The notes: generated by a model from the letters alone, not told the origin. 64,000 nucleotides of DNA from an uncultured Fretibacterium sp. (GCA_937915755.1 CALGGR010000148.1:1-64000), one strand, 5' to 3'. Numbered from the stretch's first letter, positions 34,792 to 42,930 are shown. Made by a program: numbers and translations.

Positions 34792-34872
34792 TTACACTTT
34801 CCGACGGTTGCAGGGGTACGCTGAGATACACATCATGCAACACATCATCATAGCTTCAACTGACTTCAGCAT
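34792..34872 (-). CDS. Cys/Met-rich leader peptide (26 codons) of the YeiH operon
   Basis: ATG 34872 on the minus strand follows a strong Shine-Dalgarno (AAAGGAGGCGGAAAGGT). The peptide contains an uninterrupted run MMMCCMMC, then further Cys at residue 21, and ends RRKV before TAA. The short length, strong ribosome-binding site, sulfur amino acid codons and two U-tailed hairpins downstream are the classic layout of a transcription-attenuation leader, in which stalling on scarce charged tRNA-Cys or tRNA-Met would alter hairpin formation. Polycysteine leader ORFs with such a role are known in mycobacteria. Translation of this ORF is inferred, not shown. Confidence 0.75.
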   Translation of the reverse strand: MLKSVEAMMMCCMMCISAYPCNRRKV

Positions 34873-34915
34873 ACCTTTCCGCCTCCTTTAAGGTGCAAAT
34901 TTTTTATTGCGGGAA

Positions 34916-34944
34916 ATTCTATACCACGAAGGTATGTTTGTCAA
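34916..34944 (-). promoter_or_regulatory. sigma-70 promoter of the YeiH operon leader
   Basis: On the minus strand TTGACA (34939-34944) is separated by 17 bases from TAGAAT (34916-34921). Transcription would start near 34909, about 37 bases before the leader-peptide ATG. Confidence 0.8.
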
Positions 34945-34990
34945 GCTGTAGTACAATTAGCCCAACAAAATCAATCTCAGGAGAATTTTC

Positions 34991-35509
34991 ATGACAGGAA
35001 ACGAAATCACATTACCCCAAATGCTCGAAAGACGTGAAGAAAGAGCTGAGGCACAAAGACTTTTCCTCGACAAATACAAGTCCCCCCTCGTGTCATTCAG
35101 CATGAACATACCCGGCCCGATAAAGACGAACGAGCTTATACGCCGCGCATTCGACATCGGCGAAATATTACTGCTTGATGGACTTGCAAGGATAGGCGCT
35201 GAAATTCTATATGCCGATGAAGTTCACGAGGATACTGGGGACGAGCTTCTTCTCGCGGTCAGTAATGCCTCGCCCGAAAATCTCAAGGATTTGGCCGTGA
35301 GTATTGAGACTTTCTCGCCCGTCGGACGGCTTTTCGACATTGATATAATTGATGAACATGGCCGGAAATTGTCGCGCCAAGATTTCAGGAAGTGCCTGAT
35401 CTGCGGGAAGCAGGCTCAGGATTGCGCAAGGTCAAGAACACATTCGGTCAGCGAATTGCAGGAAGCTGTCATGAAACTTCTCTCTGAGAATATGGAAAGG
35501 GGATTATAG
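34991..35509 (+). CDS. citX: citrate lyase holo-ACP synthase (CitX)
   Basis: CitX transfers the phosphoribosyl-dephospho-CoA prosthetic group to the citrate lyase acyl-carrier subunit CitD. The 172 residues carry ERREERAEAQRLFLDKY, SFSMNIPGPIKTNELIRRAF, GRLFDIDIIDEHGRKLSRQD and RKCLICGKQAQDCARSRTH, typical of the family. No citDEF or citG genes are nearby in this window, so it is an orphan here. ATG follows TCAGGAGAATTTTC. Confidence 0.88.
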   Translation: MTGNEITLPQMLERREERAEAQRLFLDKYKSPLVSFSMNIPGPIKTNELIRRAFDIGEILLLDGLARIGAEILYADEVHEDTGDELLLAVSNASPENLKDLAVSIETFSPVGRLFDIDIIDEHGRKLSRQDFRKCLICGKQAQDCARSRTHSVSELQEAVMKLLSENMERGL

Positions 35510-35511
35510 CT

Positions 35512-38187
35512 TTGAGGTTGAGATACTTTTTTGGAATTATAGCTATCATCGTTATGCTTATGGGTTCAGGGTGCAACATGGATTACAGGAGCAAGGACGA
35601 CGGCGGCGGAGGAAGCAGCTCAGACACAAGCTACACGCGACTCAGCAAGATACAATACCTCCGGTCATCGGACATTGACATCAGAGTCGAACTCACCAAC
35701 AACAAGGACGGAGAAAACGTACTGACCCTAAGCGCCGAAGAGCAGGAGTACATGTACTACAGGTTCACGAAAAGAGGAAGCGCAGGTGATGACGCTGACA
35801 CTGACGGCTCAAACGCGGCAATTCTCGCAAACGATTCAGCAACTCTGACTCTCAGGGATTCCCTCATCTTCTCAGAAGGCGCACACGCTCATGGAATATT
35901 CTCGCTCGGCAACGAAACCAATATCACAGTCTCTGAGTGCGTAGCCGTAACAATGGGAGGCAACTCAAGCGGCCTCATGACTTATGACGAAGGGACTATC
36001 GATGCAGTTCATGCTACTGTTGAGACGTTCGGTGAAAATTCTCCGGCTTTGAATGTCCATGACAGTGGCGGCCAAATTACTGCGGAGCGTGGAAGCTACT
36101 CAACCTCTGGCAAAAACTCACCCGTAATTCTCACGAACGGTCCGGTCGGAATATCAAACGCAAGGCTTGAGGCAAAGTCATCACAGGCCGTAATCGCTGA
36201 GGGAGAAGCAAACGTTCAGTTACAGAGCTGCGATGTTACGGCAAACAGTGAGACATCATCGAGCGATCAAGCTGTAATGATATACAGGGCTGAAACTGGT
36301 AATCCGCTATATGAGACGAGCTATTTCACGATGAGCGGAGGTAAGTTGACCAGCAACAACGGCGATGTATTCTATGCAAGCAATGTCAACGCTGTAATCT
36401 CGCTGAGTGAGGTCGAAATCATGAATGAAGACGACAACGGCGCATTTCTCAGAGCAGGAGCTTCAACTTGGGGAACAACGGGGCTTAACGGCGGCAAGAT
36501 CACACTCTATACTGCGAAACAGAGCATCGAGGGCGACATAGAGCTTGACGGACTCTCGGACATGAACATGTACCTCACCGACAACTCGTACTTCACGGGA
36601 GCTATAAACACAACAGGAACATCGGCGAGAATCTTCGTCAGCATTTCAAGCTCACGATGGACTCTCACGGACGACTCGCACATAAGCAGCTTGAATTGTC
36701 AGGCAGGAAGCATTAACCTAAACGGCCACACTCTCTACGTCAACGGGACTGCTTACACCGCCGGAACTGCCCGGAACGGAACGGCAATAGATTTCGCGTC
36801 GGACAGAAGCACGCCAATCGAGACAGACGAGAACGGAGACTCTGGTGATGACGAGAGCAACGGCGATGACGATGGCAATGAGGGCGATGATGACACTAAG
36901 ATGCCAGTAATCTCAGACGACACAAAGATAGAGGCCTCGAAGCTCTCATTCGACGCCACAATCTACACCGTCGGCATAGTGAACGGAGTATCCTACAGGG
37001 CTTTCAACAACATCGTATACGTCAATGACCCGGTCAATAGGGATTACCAGAAGTTGAGCATCTACATCCCTGAGCAATACTTCAACAGCAGGCCTCTCAA
37101 CGGCTACACATCAACGACAGCTCCGATATTCGTTCCCAACAATTCAGGAGGCTACATGGCCGCAAGCATAATGACACCTACAGCCGCAAACCCCGCAGGA
37201 TTGGCACTCTCACGCGGTCTAGTCGTAGTGTCTCCGGCACTTCGAGGGAGGAACGTCAGCAACGGCTCTGCACCTTCGGCAATCGTTGACTACAAAGCGG
37301 CAATACGATATATCCGAGCCAACAAATCTCGTCTTCCGGCTGGGAACACCGAAAAGATCATAGTCTGCGGAGTGAGTTCAGGGGGAGCTTTGTCGGCGAT
37401 TCTTGGGGCTTCGGGAAACTCGGACGCTTATGACGAATGGCTCGATGAAATTGGAGCGGCTGATGCTGAGGATAAAATCTTCGCGGCAGCTTCGTACTGT
37501 CCTGTAACGAACCTTGAGAACGCTGACGGCGCGTATGAATGGGTATTTGGCGGCAAAAAGTATGGCACTGAATCTGTTGCACTCATTGAGGATTTTGCAT
37601 CCTACGTGAACTCTCTGGGCCTCACGAAAGACAGCGCAGACCTCGAAATCGACGACGACTCACAGACTTTCAGGGATTACGTTGAAGGGTTATACGTCAA
37701 GGCGGCACAGAATGCTCTAACTTCGGGGACTGTAGTTAGCGCTGATTGGCTCAATATAAGCGGCACTACAGTAATAAGCGCGGACCTCACGAAATATGCT
37801 GAGAGTTTCGCGGTTCGACAGAAAAGTATTCCTGCTTTCGACAAGTTCGACCTAAGCTCGCCGGAGAACAGCGAGTTCGCTTACAAGCACTTCACGGAGT
37901 ATTCAGCACAGCATAGCACAGCGGGAGGGACTATTGCTGACGCTGACGTAATCTCGGCCATGAACCCAATGGAAAGCATCGGCAACGCTGACACTTGCAA
38001 GTTCTGGCGCATAAGGCACGGCGTTAATGACAGGGACATTACTATTGCGATACCTGCTATCCTCGCCTTAACACTTGAAGACGAGGGCTGTAACGTTGAC
38101 TTCGAGGCTGTATGGGGAGAAGGACACGGCGGGTATTACGACACAGAGGAGCTTTTCGACTGGATTGACTCAATCTGCAAGGAGTGA
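35512..38187 (+). CDS. lipoprotein with beta-helix-like region and C-terminal tannase/esterase-like hydrolase
   Basis: A surface or periplasmic protein of 891 residues starting at TTG behind AAGGGGAT. It has a lipoprotein signal with lipobox LMGSGC, a Ser/Gly linker, then about 350 residues of repeated short strands with Asn/Ser/Thr turns (NDSATLTLRDSLIFSEGAHA) resembling a right-handed beta-helix. A very acidic linker (DDESNGDDDGNEGDDD, near 450) leads to an alpha/beta hydrolase. The nucleophile is in CGVSSGGALSA (near 622), the acid probably in GVNDRD and the histidine in GEGHGGYYD, the layout of tannase-type feruloyl or gallate esterases. The substrate is unknown; plant phenolic esters are plausible. 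Confidence 0.78.
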   Translation: MRLRYFFGIIAIIVMLMGSGCNMDYRSKDDGGGGSSSDTSYTRLSKIQYLRSSDIDIRVELTNNKDGENVLTLSAEEQEYMYYRFTKRGSAGDDADTDGSNAAILANDSATLTLRDSLIFSEGAHAHGIFSLGNETNITVSECVAVTMGGNSSGLMTYDEGTIDAVHATVETFGENSPALNVHDSGGQITAERGSYSTSGKNSPVILTNGPVGISNARLEAKSSQAVIAEGEANVQLQSCDVTANSETSSSDQAVMIYRAETGNPLYETSYFTMSGGKLTSNNGDVFYASNVNAVISLSEVEIMNEDDNGAFLRAGASTWGTTGLNGGKITLYTAKQSIEGDIELDGLSDMNMYLTDNSYFTGAINTTGTSARIFVSISSSRWTLTDDSHISSLNCQAGSINLNGHTLYVNGTAYTAGTARNGTAIDFASDRSTPIETDENGDSGDDESNGDDDGNEGDDDTKMPVISDDTKIEASKLSFDATIYTVGIVNGVSYRAFNNIVYVNDPVNRDYQKLSIYIPEQYFNSRPLNGYTSTTAPIFVPNNSGGYMAASIMTPTAANPAGLALSRGLVVVSPALRGRNVSNGSAPSAIVDYKAAIRYIRANKSRLPAGNTEKIIVCGVSSGGALSAILGASGNSDAYDEWLDEIGAADAEDKIFAAASYCPVTNLENADGAYEWVFGGKKYGTESVALIEDFASYVNSLGLTKDSADLEIDDDSQTFRDYVEGLYVKAAQNALTSGTVVSADWLNISGTTVISADLTKYAESFAVRQKSIPAFDKFDLSSPENSEFAYKHFTEYSAQHSTAGGTIADADVISAMNPMESIGNADTCKFWRIRHGVNDRDITIAIPAILALTLEDEGCNVDFEAVWGEGHGGYYDTEELFDWIDSICKE

Positions 38188-38192
38188 TCATT

Positions 38193-38981
38193 TTGAGACG
38201 TTCACGAATCGTCGCAATAATATCGTTCGTAATCGTAATAGCTTTCTCTCTGCCATGCTATTCTGAATCTTGGGGAAAGACTTTCTACCGTTCATTGTCG
38301 GGAAGACTGGGTAAAAACCGCGCCGACTATCCAGCATTGAGCGATTCGGATTTCGCAAATTTCCGCGAGGTAAAGACATCAGGAATAGCAGCGGGAAAAT
38401 TATTCCGTTCCTCGTCGCCCATAAGCACATGGAGTGAACGCAACATAATCGCCGACAAGTTAGCCGAGAACGCAGGAGTCAAAACGTTCATCAACCTCGC
38501 AGACTCTGACAATGGCATGAAGTCCCACAAAGGATTCCCCAACAGCTACTACAGCCGCCAGAAAATCATCGGCCTCGACCTCAACATGAAGTACAGGAGC
38601 ACGAAGTTCAGGGCAAGCCTCGCACGGGGGATGCGCTTCATGGCCGTGAACGAGCCTCCATACCTCATACATTGCAGTCTCGGAAAGGACAGGGCTGGAT
38701 TTGTCTGCGCTTTAATCGAGTGCCTGATGGGTGCTTCATGGCCGGAAGTCGAAAGGGATTACATGGAATCGTTCAGAAACTATTTCGGGATTGTCGCAGG
38801 AACAAGGGAGTATGATTTTGTCGTGAAGAATGAAATCCGGAGGTTCCTCGCTGAAAATTTCGGTGTCAATAATCCTGAGACCGCTAACCTCCCCGCTTAT
38901 GCCGAAAGATATTTTCGTGGAATTGGTGTCTCACCTGACGACATAGAATCCCTCAAACGCAAACTCGGAGGCTCAAAATGA
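38193..38981 (+). CDS. exported tyrosine-phosphatase-like protein
   Basis: A 262-residue protein with a signal peptide (IVAIISFVIVIAFSLPCYS) and a protein-tyrosine/dual-specificity phosphatase core. The phosphate loop is HCSLGKDRAGFVCALIECL, a CX5R motif with Lys-Asp before the Arg, as in secreted PtpB-like or phytase-like enzymes. An upstream FRSSSP and INLADSD match the family's early motifs. TTG 38193 is preferred, as AAGGAG lies eight bases upstream; GTG 38184 would overlap the previous stop but sits in the ribosome-binding site. The substrate might be phospholipid, inositol phosphate or phosphoprotein. Confidence 0.8.
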   Translation: MRRSRIVAIISFVIVIAFSLPCYSESWGKTFYRSLSGRLGKNRADYPALSDSDFANFREVKTSGIAAGKLFRSSSPISTWSERNIIADKLAENAGVKTFINLADSDNGMKSHKGFPNSYYSRQKIIGLDLNMKYRSTKFRASLARGMRFMAVNEPPYLIHCSLGKDRAGFVCALIECLMGASWPEVERDYMESFRNYFGIVAGTREYDFVVKNEIRRFLAENFGVNNPETANLPAYAERYFRGIGVSPDDIESLKRKLGGSK

Positions 38982-40996
38982 TCATAATCGGTGCAGGACT
39001 GGCGGGCTGTGAGGCGGCGTATCAGCTTTCAAAGCGCGGATTTCACGTTGAACTTTACGAGATGAGGCCGGAAACTCTCACACCTGCTCACAAAACGGGG
39101 CTTCTCGCTGAAATAGTCTGCAGCAATTCTCTAGGCTCTGAGAACAAGGACGGCCGTTTCACGGCTGCGGGTATCTTGAAAGAAGAATTATCGCTAATGG
39201 ACTCACTTATACTCTCATGCGCTAAGGCCTCACGTGTTCCTGCTGGCGGAGCATTGGCTGTTGACCGCGTGAAATTCTCCGAGCTTGTTACCGAACGAAT
39301 CACCAATAACCGTAACATCACCCTCATTCGCGGCGAGTACACAGAAATTCCGGCCAAGACCGCGATAATAGCCTCAGGGCCTTTGACGTCGGACAGGTTA
39401 GCTGAAAGACTGCGTGAGATTGCGGGCGAGAAAATATATTTCTATGACGCTGTAGCACCTGTCGTAATGCGCGACTCAATCAACATGGAACGTGTATTCA
39501 TCTCAGGACGCTACGGACGCGGCGATGACTACATAAACTGCCCCATGAACAGGGAGGAATATTCGGCCTTCTATGACGCGCTGATTCATGCTGAAAGGAA
39601 CGTACCTCATGACTTCGAGAAGGGAAAATATTTCGAGGGCTGTATGCCTGTCGAAGCGTTGGCCGAAAGAGGATACGACACTCTCAGATTCGGGCCGATG
39701 AAACCGAGAGGGCTTGTTAACCCCAAGACTGGCCGTGAACCTTACGCGGCAGTGCAGTTGAGGCAGGACAACTTGGAGGGGACACTCTACAACCTCGTGG
39801 GCTTTCAGACTGGTCTCAAATGGCCGGAACAGAAGCGCGTGTTCTCCATGGTACCCGGCCTTGAGAACGCGGAATTTGCGAGGCTCGGCGTAATGCACCG
39901 CAACACCTCCGTCAATGCTCCTGCTGTTCTCGATGAACACTTGAGGCTTAAAGCGATGGATAATATTTTCCTTGCCGGACAGATTACGGGGGTTGAGGGC
40001 TACATGGAGAGTACGGCAATGGGACTCGTCGCTGGAATAAATGCGTCATTCCTCCTGGCAGGGAAGGCTCTTCCGACATGGCCGAGAGAATCAGCGACAG
40101 GCTCGCTCCTGAACTACCTAATGACGACGGACCCCAAGCACTTCCAGCCAATGAACACGAATCTCGGAATATTCCCGGAAGTTTCGGGCATTCGCGGGAA
40201 GAAGGAGCGCGCGGAATTTCAGCGCAACAGAGCCGTAAACACAATGAGGGGGGTTCCTGTCATGCCTGTGATATATGTAGTCGGCATTGGGCCGGGCGGA
40301 GCTGAGACGATTACACCGCAGGCATTGAACGCGATGCTGTCATGCGATGTTATTGCAGGCTACGAGAAATACGTTGACCTTGTGCGGGACTTGGTGCCGG
40401 GAAAAATTCTGTACTCCTCTAAAATGAGGCAGGAGACCGAGCGTTGCCGTACAGTCCTCATGATGGCTCGTGAAATGGGAAAGAATGTCGCGCTAATCTC
40501 AAGCGGTGATTCTGGTGTTTACGGAATGGCGGGGCTTATAATGGAAGTTGCGGCGGGTTCGGGCGTTGAAGTGCGTGTTATTCCCGGAATTACCGCGGCA
40601 AATTCGTGCGCTGCAATTCTTGGTGCCCCCCTCATGAATGATTATGTTACTATTTCACTCAGCGACCTCATGACTGACTGGAGCGTTATCGAGAAGAGGC
40701 TCGTTGCGGCATGTGACGGTGATTTCGTGATATGTATTTATAATCCAGCGAGCAACCACCGTCCCGACAACCTCAATAAAGCCTGCAAGATCATCATGAA
40801 TCACAGGAAGCCGGAGACACCTTCGGGGTACGTCCGGAACATTGGGCGCGAAAACGAGACATATAAAGTAATGACGCTCGAAAAGCTCATGGAGTGCCGG
40901 GAAATTGACATGCTATGCACAGTGATTATAGGCAATTCAAAGACATATATTCTTGCCGGGAAAATGATTACGCCCAGAGGCTACAATAACGTATGA
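38978..40996 (+). CDS. trmFO-cobJ: TrmFO-CobJ fusion: tRNA U54 methyltransferase joined to precorrin-3B C17-methyltransferase
   Basis: Residues 1-428 are TrmFO, the folate/FAD enzyme that makes T54 in tRNA: IIIGAGLAGCEAAYQLSKRG (FAD), VCSNSLGSENKDGRF and YFEGCMPVEALAERGYDTLR with its cysteines, and GQITGVEGYMESTAMGL. From the in-frame ATG at 40262 (residue 429) a complete CobJ-type SAM methyltransferase follows: VYVVGIGPGG-like start, AGYEKYVDLV, ALISSGDSGVYGMAGLI, GITAANSCAAILGAPL and CIYNPASNHRPDNL. The two parts act in unrelated pathways. A GAGGGGGG run seven bases before that ATG could also be a cobJ ribosome-binding site. The ATG overlaps the phosphatase stop. Confidence 0.9.
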   Translation: MIIIGAGLAGCEAAYQLSKRGFHVELYEMRPETLTPAHKTGLLAEIVCSNSLGSENKDGRFTAAGILKEELSLMDSLILSCAKASRVPAGGALAVDRVKFSELVTERITNNRNITLIRGEYTEIPAKTAIIASGPLTSDRLAERLREIAGEKIYFYDAVAPVVMRDSINMERVFISGRYGRGDDYINCPMNREEYSAFYDALIHAERNVPHDFEKGKYFEGCMPVEALAERGYDTLRFGPMKPRGLVNPKTGREPYAAVQLRQDNLEGTLYNLVGFQTGLKWPEQKRVFSMVPGLENAEFARLGVMHRNTSVNAPAVLDEHLRLKAMDNIFLAGQITGVEGYMESTAMGLVAGINASFLLAGKALPTWPRESATGSLLNYLMTTDPKHFQPMNTNLGIFPEVSGIRGKKERAEFQRNRAVNTMRGVPVMPVIYVVGIGPGGAETITPQALNAMLSCDVIAGYEKYVDLVRDLVPGKILYSSKMRQETERCRTVLMMAREMGKNVALISSGDSGVYGMAGLIMEVAAGSGVEVRVIPGITAANSCAAILGAPLMNDYVTISLSDLMTDWSVIEKRLVAACDGDFVICIYNPASNHRPDNLNKACKIIMNHRKPETPSGYVRNIGRENETYKVMTLEKLMECREIDMLCTVIIGNSKTYILAGKMITPRGYNNV

Positions 40997-41070
40997 ACTT
41001 TCTTGGTCAACGTGTTTAGAAGTATATCATAAAAATCAGCGAATCAAAGAGATATGAGGCTGAGAACGAT

Positions 41071-41163
41071 TTGATATAATACATTCCACGAGGGAGTCCC
41101 GGATGAGAAACAGGGCTCATCGGTCAACGGGGAGCCGCCCCTGTGGAATTGAGGCGTAACGCC
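41071..41163 (+). promoter_or_regulatory. extended -10 promoter and structured leader of the 41-aa peptide
   Basis: TGATATAAT (41072-41080) is followed by ATTCCAC (41083-41089) pairing with GTGGAAT (41143-41149), possibly extended by AGGG/CCCT, with inner stems GATGAG/CTCATC and GGGG/CCCC. Immediately before the ATG, GGCG-TAA-CGCC can fold and mask the GAGG ribosome-binding site. The same leader occurs at 43897-43992. Confidence 0.65.
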
Positions 41164-41289
41164 ATGGCTAAGCGCAAAACCAAAAGAAAACAGCGGCAAT
41201 CGTTCCTCCCCTGGATCGACAAAATCGCCACTGCCATATTCTGGATTGTGAAAACCGTCTTAGTTTTAATAGACTGGTTCACTCGTTAA
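41164..41289 (+). CDS. 41-residue basic single-helix membrane peptide
   Basis: Too short for usual gene callers. The peptide begins MAKRKTKRKQRQ, then FLPWIDKIATAIFWIVKT and a helix ending VLVLIDWFTR. The strongly basic start, single hydrophobic helix, own extended -10 promoter, long folded leader and following hairpins (CGCTGAGTG/CACAGCG and AGGGG/CCCCT) resemble type I toxin mRNAs. The duplicated copy downstream has lost the ATG and has a stop at the first Trp, showing that this version is the intact one. Function unknown. Confidence 0.6.
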   Translation: MAKRKTKRKQRQSFLPWIDKIATAIFWIVKTVLVLIDWFTR

Positions 41290-41352
41290 ACCGCTGAGTG
41301 TTAATTTCACAGCGTTAGGGGTCTGCTAACTCCCTCACCACTGCCCCTATTC
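41290..41352 (+). promoter_or_regulatory. 3' hairpins after the 41-aa peptide
   Basis: CGCTGAGTG pairs with CACAGCG around TTAATTT, and AGGGGT pairs with GCCCCT around a 22-base loop. There is no long U-tract. Both are conserved in the second copy at 44125-44187. Confidence 0.55.
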
Positions 41353-41414
41353 TACCACAAATCCGCACACAAAAAAAGAGAGGCGTTTCCCCCTCCCTTT
41401 TCATTCCTCTGTTA

Positions 41415-41522
41415 TCAAGCTACTTCACGAATCAGGCTCAAAACATCTTGAAGTTGCTGGTTCACCTGAGCAAGCATCGAGTTCCCGGCCTGGAGCATGA
41501 TGTTCAGTTTCGAGAATTTCAT
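41415..41522 (-). pseudogene. flagellin C-terminal fragment
   Basis: Thirty-five codons on the minus strand match the end of the flagellin at 44260: LNIMLQAGNSMLAQ is identical, then VNQQLQDVLSLIR, followed by EVA and TGA. Homology stops at 41522, where the tnpB element begins. The upstream part of this flagellin copy is missing from the other side of the insertion, so it was lost by deletion rather than simply interrupted. Confidence 0.88.
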
Positions 41523-42930
41523 TATAAACTTCTCTTGTATATTTACTTTTAAGCGAAGTATGATATAATTCTTCACAAGTTAAAAGGAGGTGAAAAAATG
41601 TATCTAACTTTGAAGAATCAGCTCAGGAATCTTTCAGTAAACGATTACAAGATTCTCAGGAAACTTTGCAGGCTGTCCAAGAATCTCTACAACGAAGCTC
41701 TGTACAGCGTTAGACAGTATTATTTTATGGAGAAGAAATATTTACGCTATGAGAATAATTATTACATCTGCAAGAATAGCGAAAATTACAAAGCTCTTGG
41801 TACGGAAATCGCATGTCAAATTTTGAAAGCCGCAGATCGTTGCTTTAAGTCATTTTTTGCGTTGCTTAAAAAAGTAAAAGCAGGCTCGTACCAATACAAT
41901 TTGGTACATCTCCCTCAATATCTCGACAAAGAAGGCTGGTTTCCTCTAATTATCCCGCGCTTCTACGTTAAGAATGGTTCATTCGTAATCCCAACGTCAA
42001 ATGATTTCAAGAAAGGGAACGGGAGAATAAGATTAACTATACCGCCTAATATTGCAGATAAAAAGATTCATGAGGTTCGTATTCTTCCATGCCATAATGC
42101 GCGTTTCTTTGAAATTGAATTTGTCTACGAACAGCCGGAATTTCACGTTGACCTTGACTCGGATAAATATCTGTCCGTTGACTTGGGGCTTGACAACCTT
42201 GCAACATGCGTAACAAGCGAAGGGGCATCGTTCATTCTCGATGGGAAACAAGTCAAATCTTACAATCGCTTGTACAACAAAGAAAATGCAAGGCTTCAGA
42301 GCATCAAGGACAAACAAAAAATTAAAGGCAGAACCGTTCGGCAGTACCTCGCTCTAAGAAAGCGTAACTCCCGCATCAACTACGCAATGAGTACGGCGGC
42401 AAGGCGCATCATCTCATACTGTGTGGACAACCGCATAGGGAACATAGTCGTCGGCTGTAATCCAACTTGGAAGCAGGACATCAATCTCGGTTCGCACACT
42501 AACCAGAATTTTGTTCAAATTCCTCACGGCAGGCTCCGAGACAAACTCAGTTATTTATGTGAGCTATATGGCATAAAGTATATCGAGCAGGAAGAAAGTT
42601 ACACGTCGAAAGCGTCTTTCTTCGACAACGATGATTTGCCCATATATAATGCCGACAATCCTCAGACCTACACATTCAGCGGGAAGAGGATAACGCGGGG
42701 ACAGTACAGAACGGCGAAAGGTTATATCTTCAATGCAGATGTCAACGGAGCATTGAACATTTTACGAAAATGTAATCTGGTGAGTCTTAGGACTCTACAG
42801 GATAGAGGCTGCGTAGACCAGCCCCAGCGAATAAGGGTATTCTGAGGTGGAAGTTTCAAGCTCAGACGTTTAGGCCGTGTACCAAACTTCTCTGGAAGCC
42901 CCAAATTTTGTGGGCAGCCTATTCCTTGTT
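41523..42930 (+). mobile_element. IS200/IS605-family element carrying tnpB only
   Basis: The unit begins at the flagellin breakpoint, has an extended -10 (TGATATAAT, 41561-41569) and AAAGGAGGTG before tnpB, and ends after a right-end hairpin (GCCCC aaatttt GTGGGC region near 42897-42915). GAAGTTT/AAACTTC stems downstream of tnpB suggest an omega-RNA. No tnpA is present, so movement would need a transposase in trans. Confidence 0.72.
41598..42845 (+). CDS. tnpB: TnpB-family RNA-guided nuclease, type without zinc ribbon
   Basis: A 415-residue OrfB/TnpB protein. The RuvC-like catalytic residues are D in YLSVDLGLDNLATCV, E in IEQEESYTSKASF, and D in FNADVNGALNILRK. In place of the usual zinc ribbon (paired CxxC) there is SKASFFDNDDLP and then YTFSGKRITRGQYRTAKG, as in a distinct TnpB branch. 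TnpB proteins are known to be omega-RNA-guided DNA nucleases that help keep the element in place. The reading frame is intact. It is unrelated in detail to the zinc-ribbon TnpB at 54.8 kb. Confidence 0.9.
   Translation: MYLTLKNQLRNLSVNDYKILRKLCRLSKNLYNEALYSVRQYYFMEKKYLRYENNYYICKNSENYKALGTEIACQILKAADRCFKSFFALLKKVKAGSYQYNLVHLPQYLDKEGWFPLIIPRFYVKNGSFVIPTSNDFKKGNGRIRLTIPPNIADKKIHEVRILPCHNARFFEIEFVYEQPEFHVDLDSDKYLSVDLGLDNLATCVTSEGASFILDGKQVKSYNRLYNKENARLQSIKDKQKIKGRTVRQYLALRKRNSRINYAMSTAARRIISYCVDNRIGNIVVGCNPTWKQDINLGSHTNQNFVQIPHGRLRDKLSYLCELYGIKYIEQEESYTSKASFFDNDDLPIYNADNPQTYTFSGKRITRGQYRTAKGYIFNADVNGALNILRKCNLVSLRTLQDRGCVDQPQRIRVF

Larger units (their letters stand above)
41036..41522. repeat. 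direct repeat, copy 1 (small-peptide locus plus flagellin 3' end)
   Basis: About 490 bases are repeated at 43863-44352 with high identity, for example the whole stretch from CGACAAAATCGCCACTGCC to ACAAATCCGCACAC. The repeat covers an extended -10 promoter, a structured leader, a small ORF, its 3' hairpins and the convergent end of flagellin. The two copies flank the tnpB element and the DinJ-YoeB genes, so recombination between them could delete the 2.8 kb in between. Confidence 0.9.

Noticed and set aside
42850..42872. 14 bases shared in inverted orientation between the tnpB right end and 47618-47634
   Set aside because: A 14-base match in 64 kb is expected by chance, and the surrounding sequence does not align.
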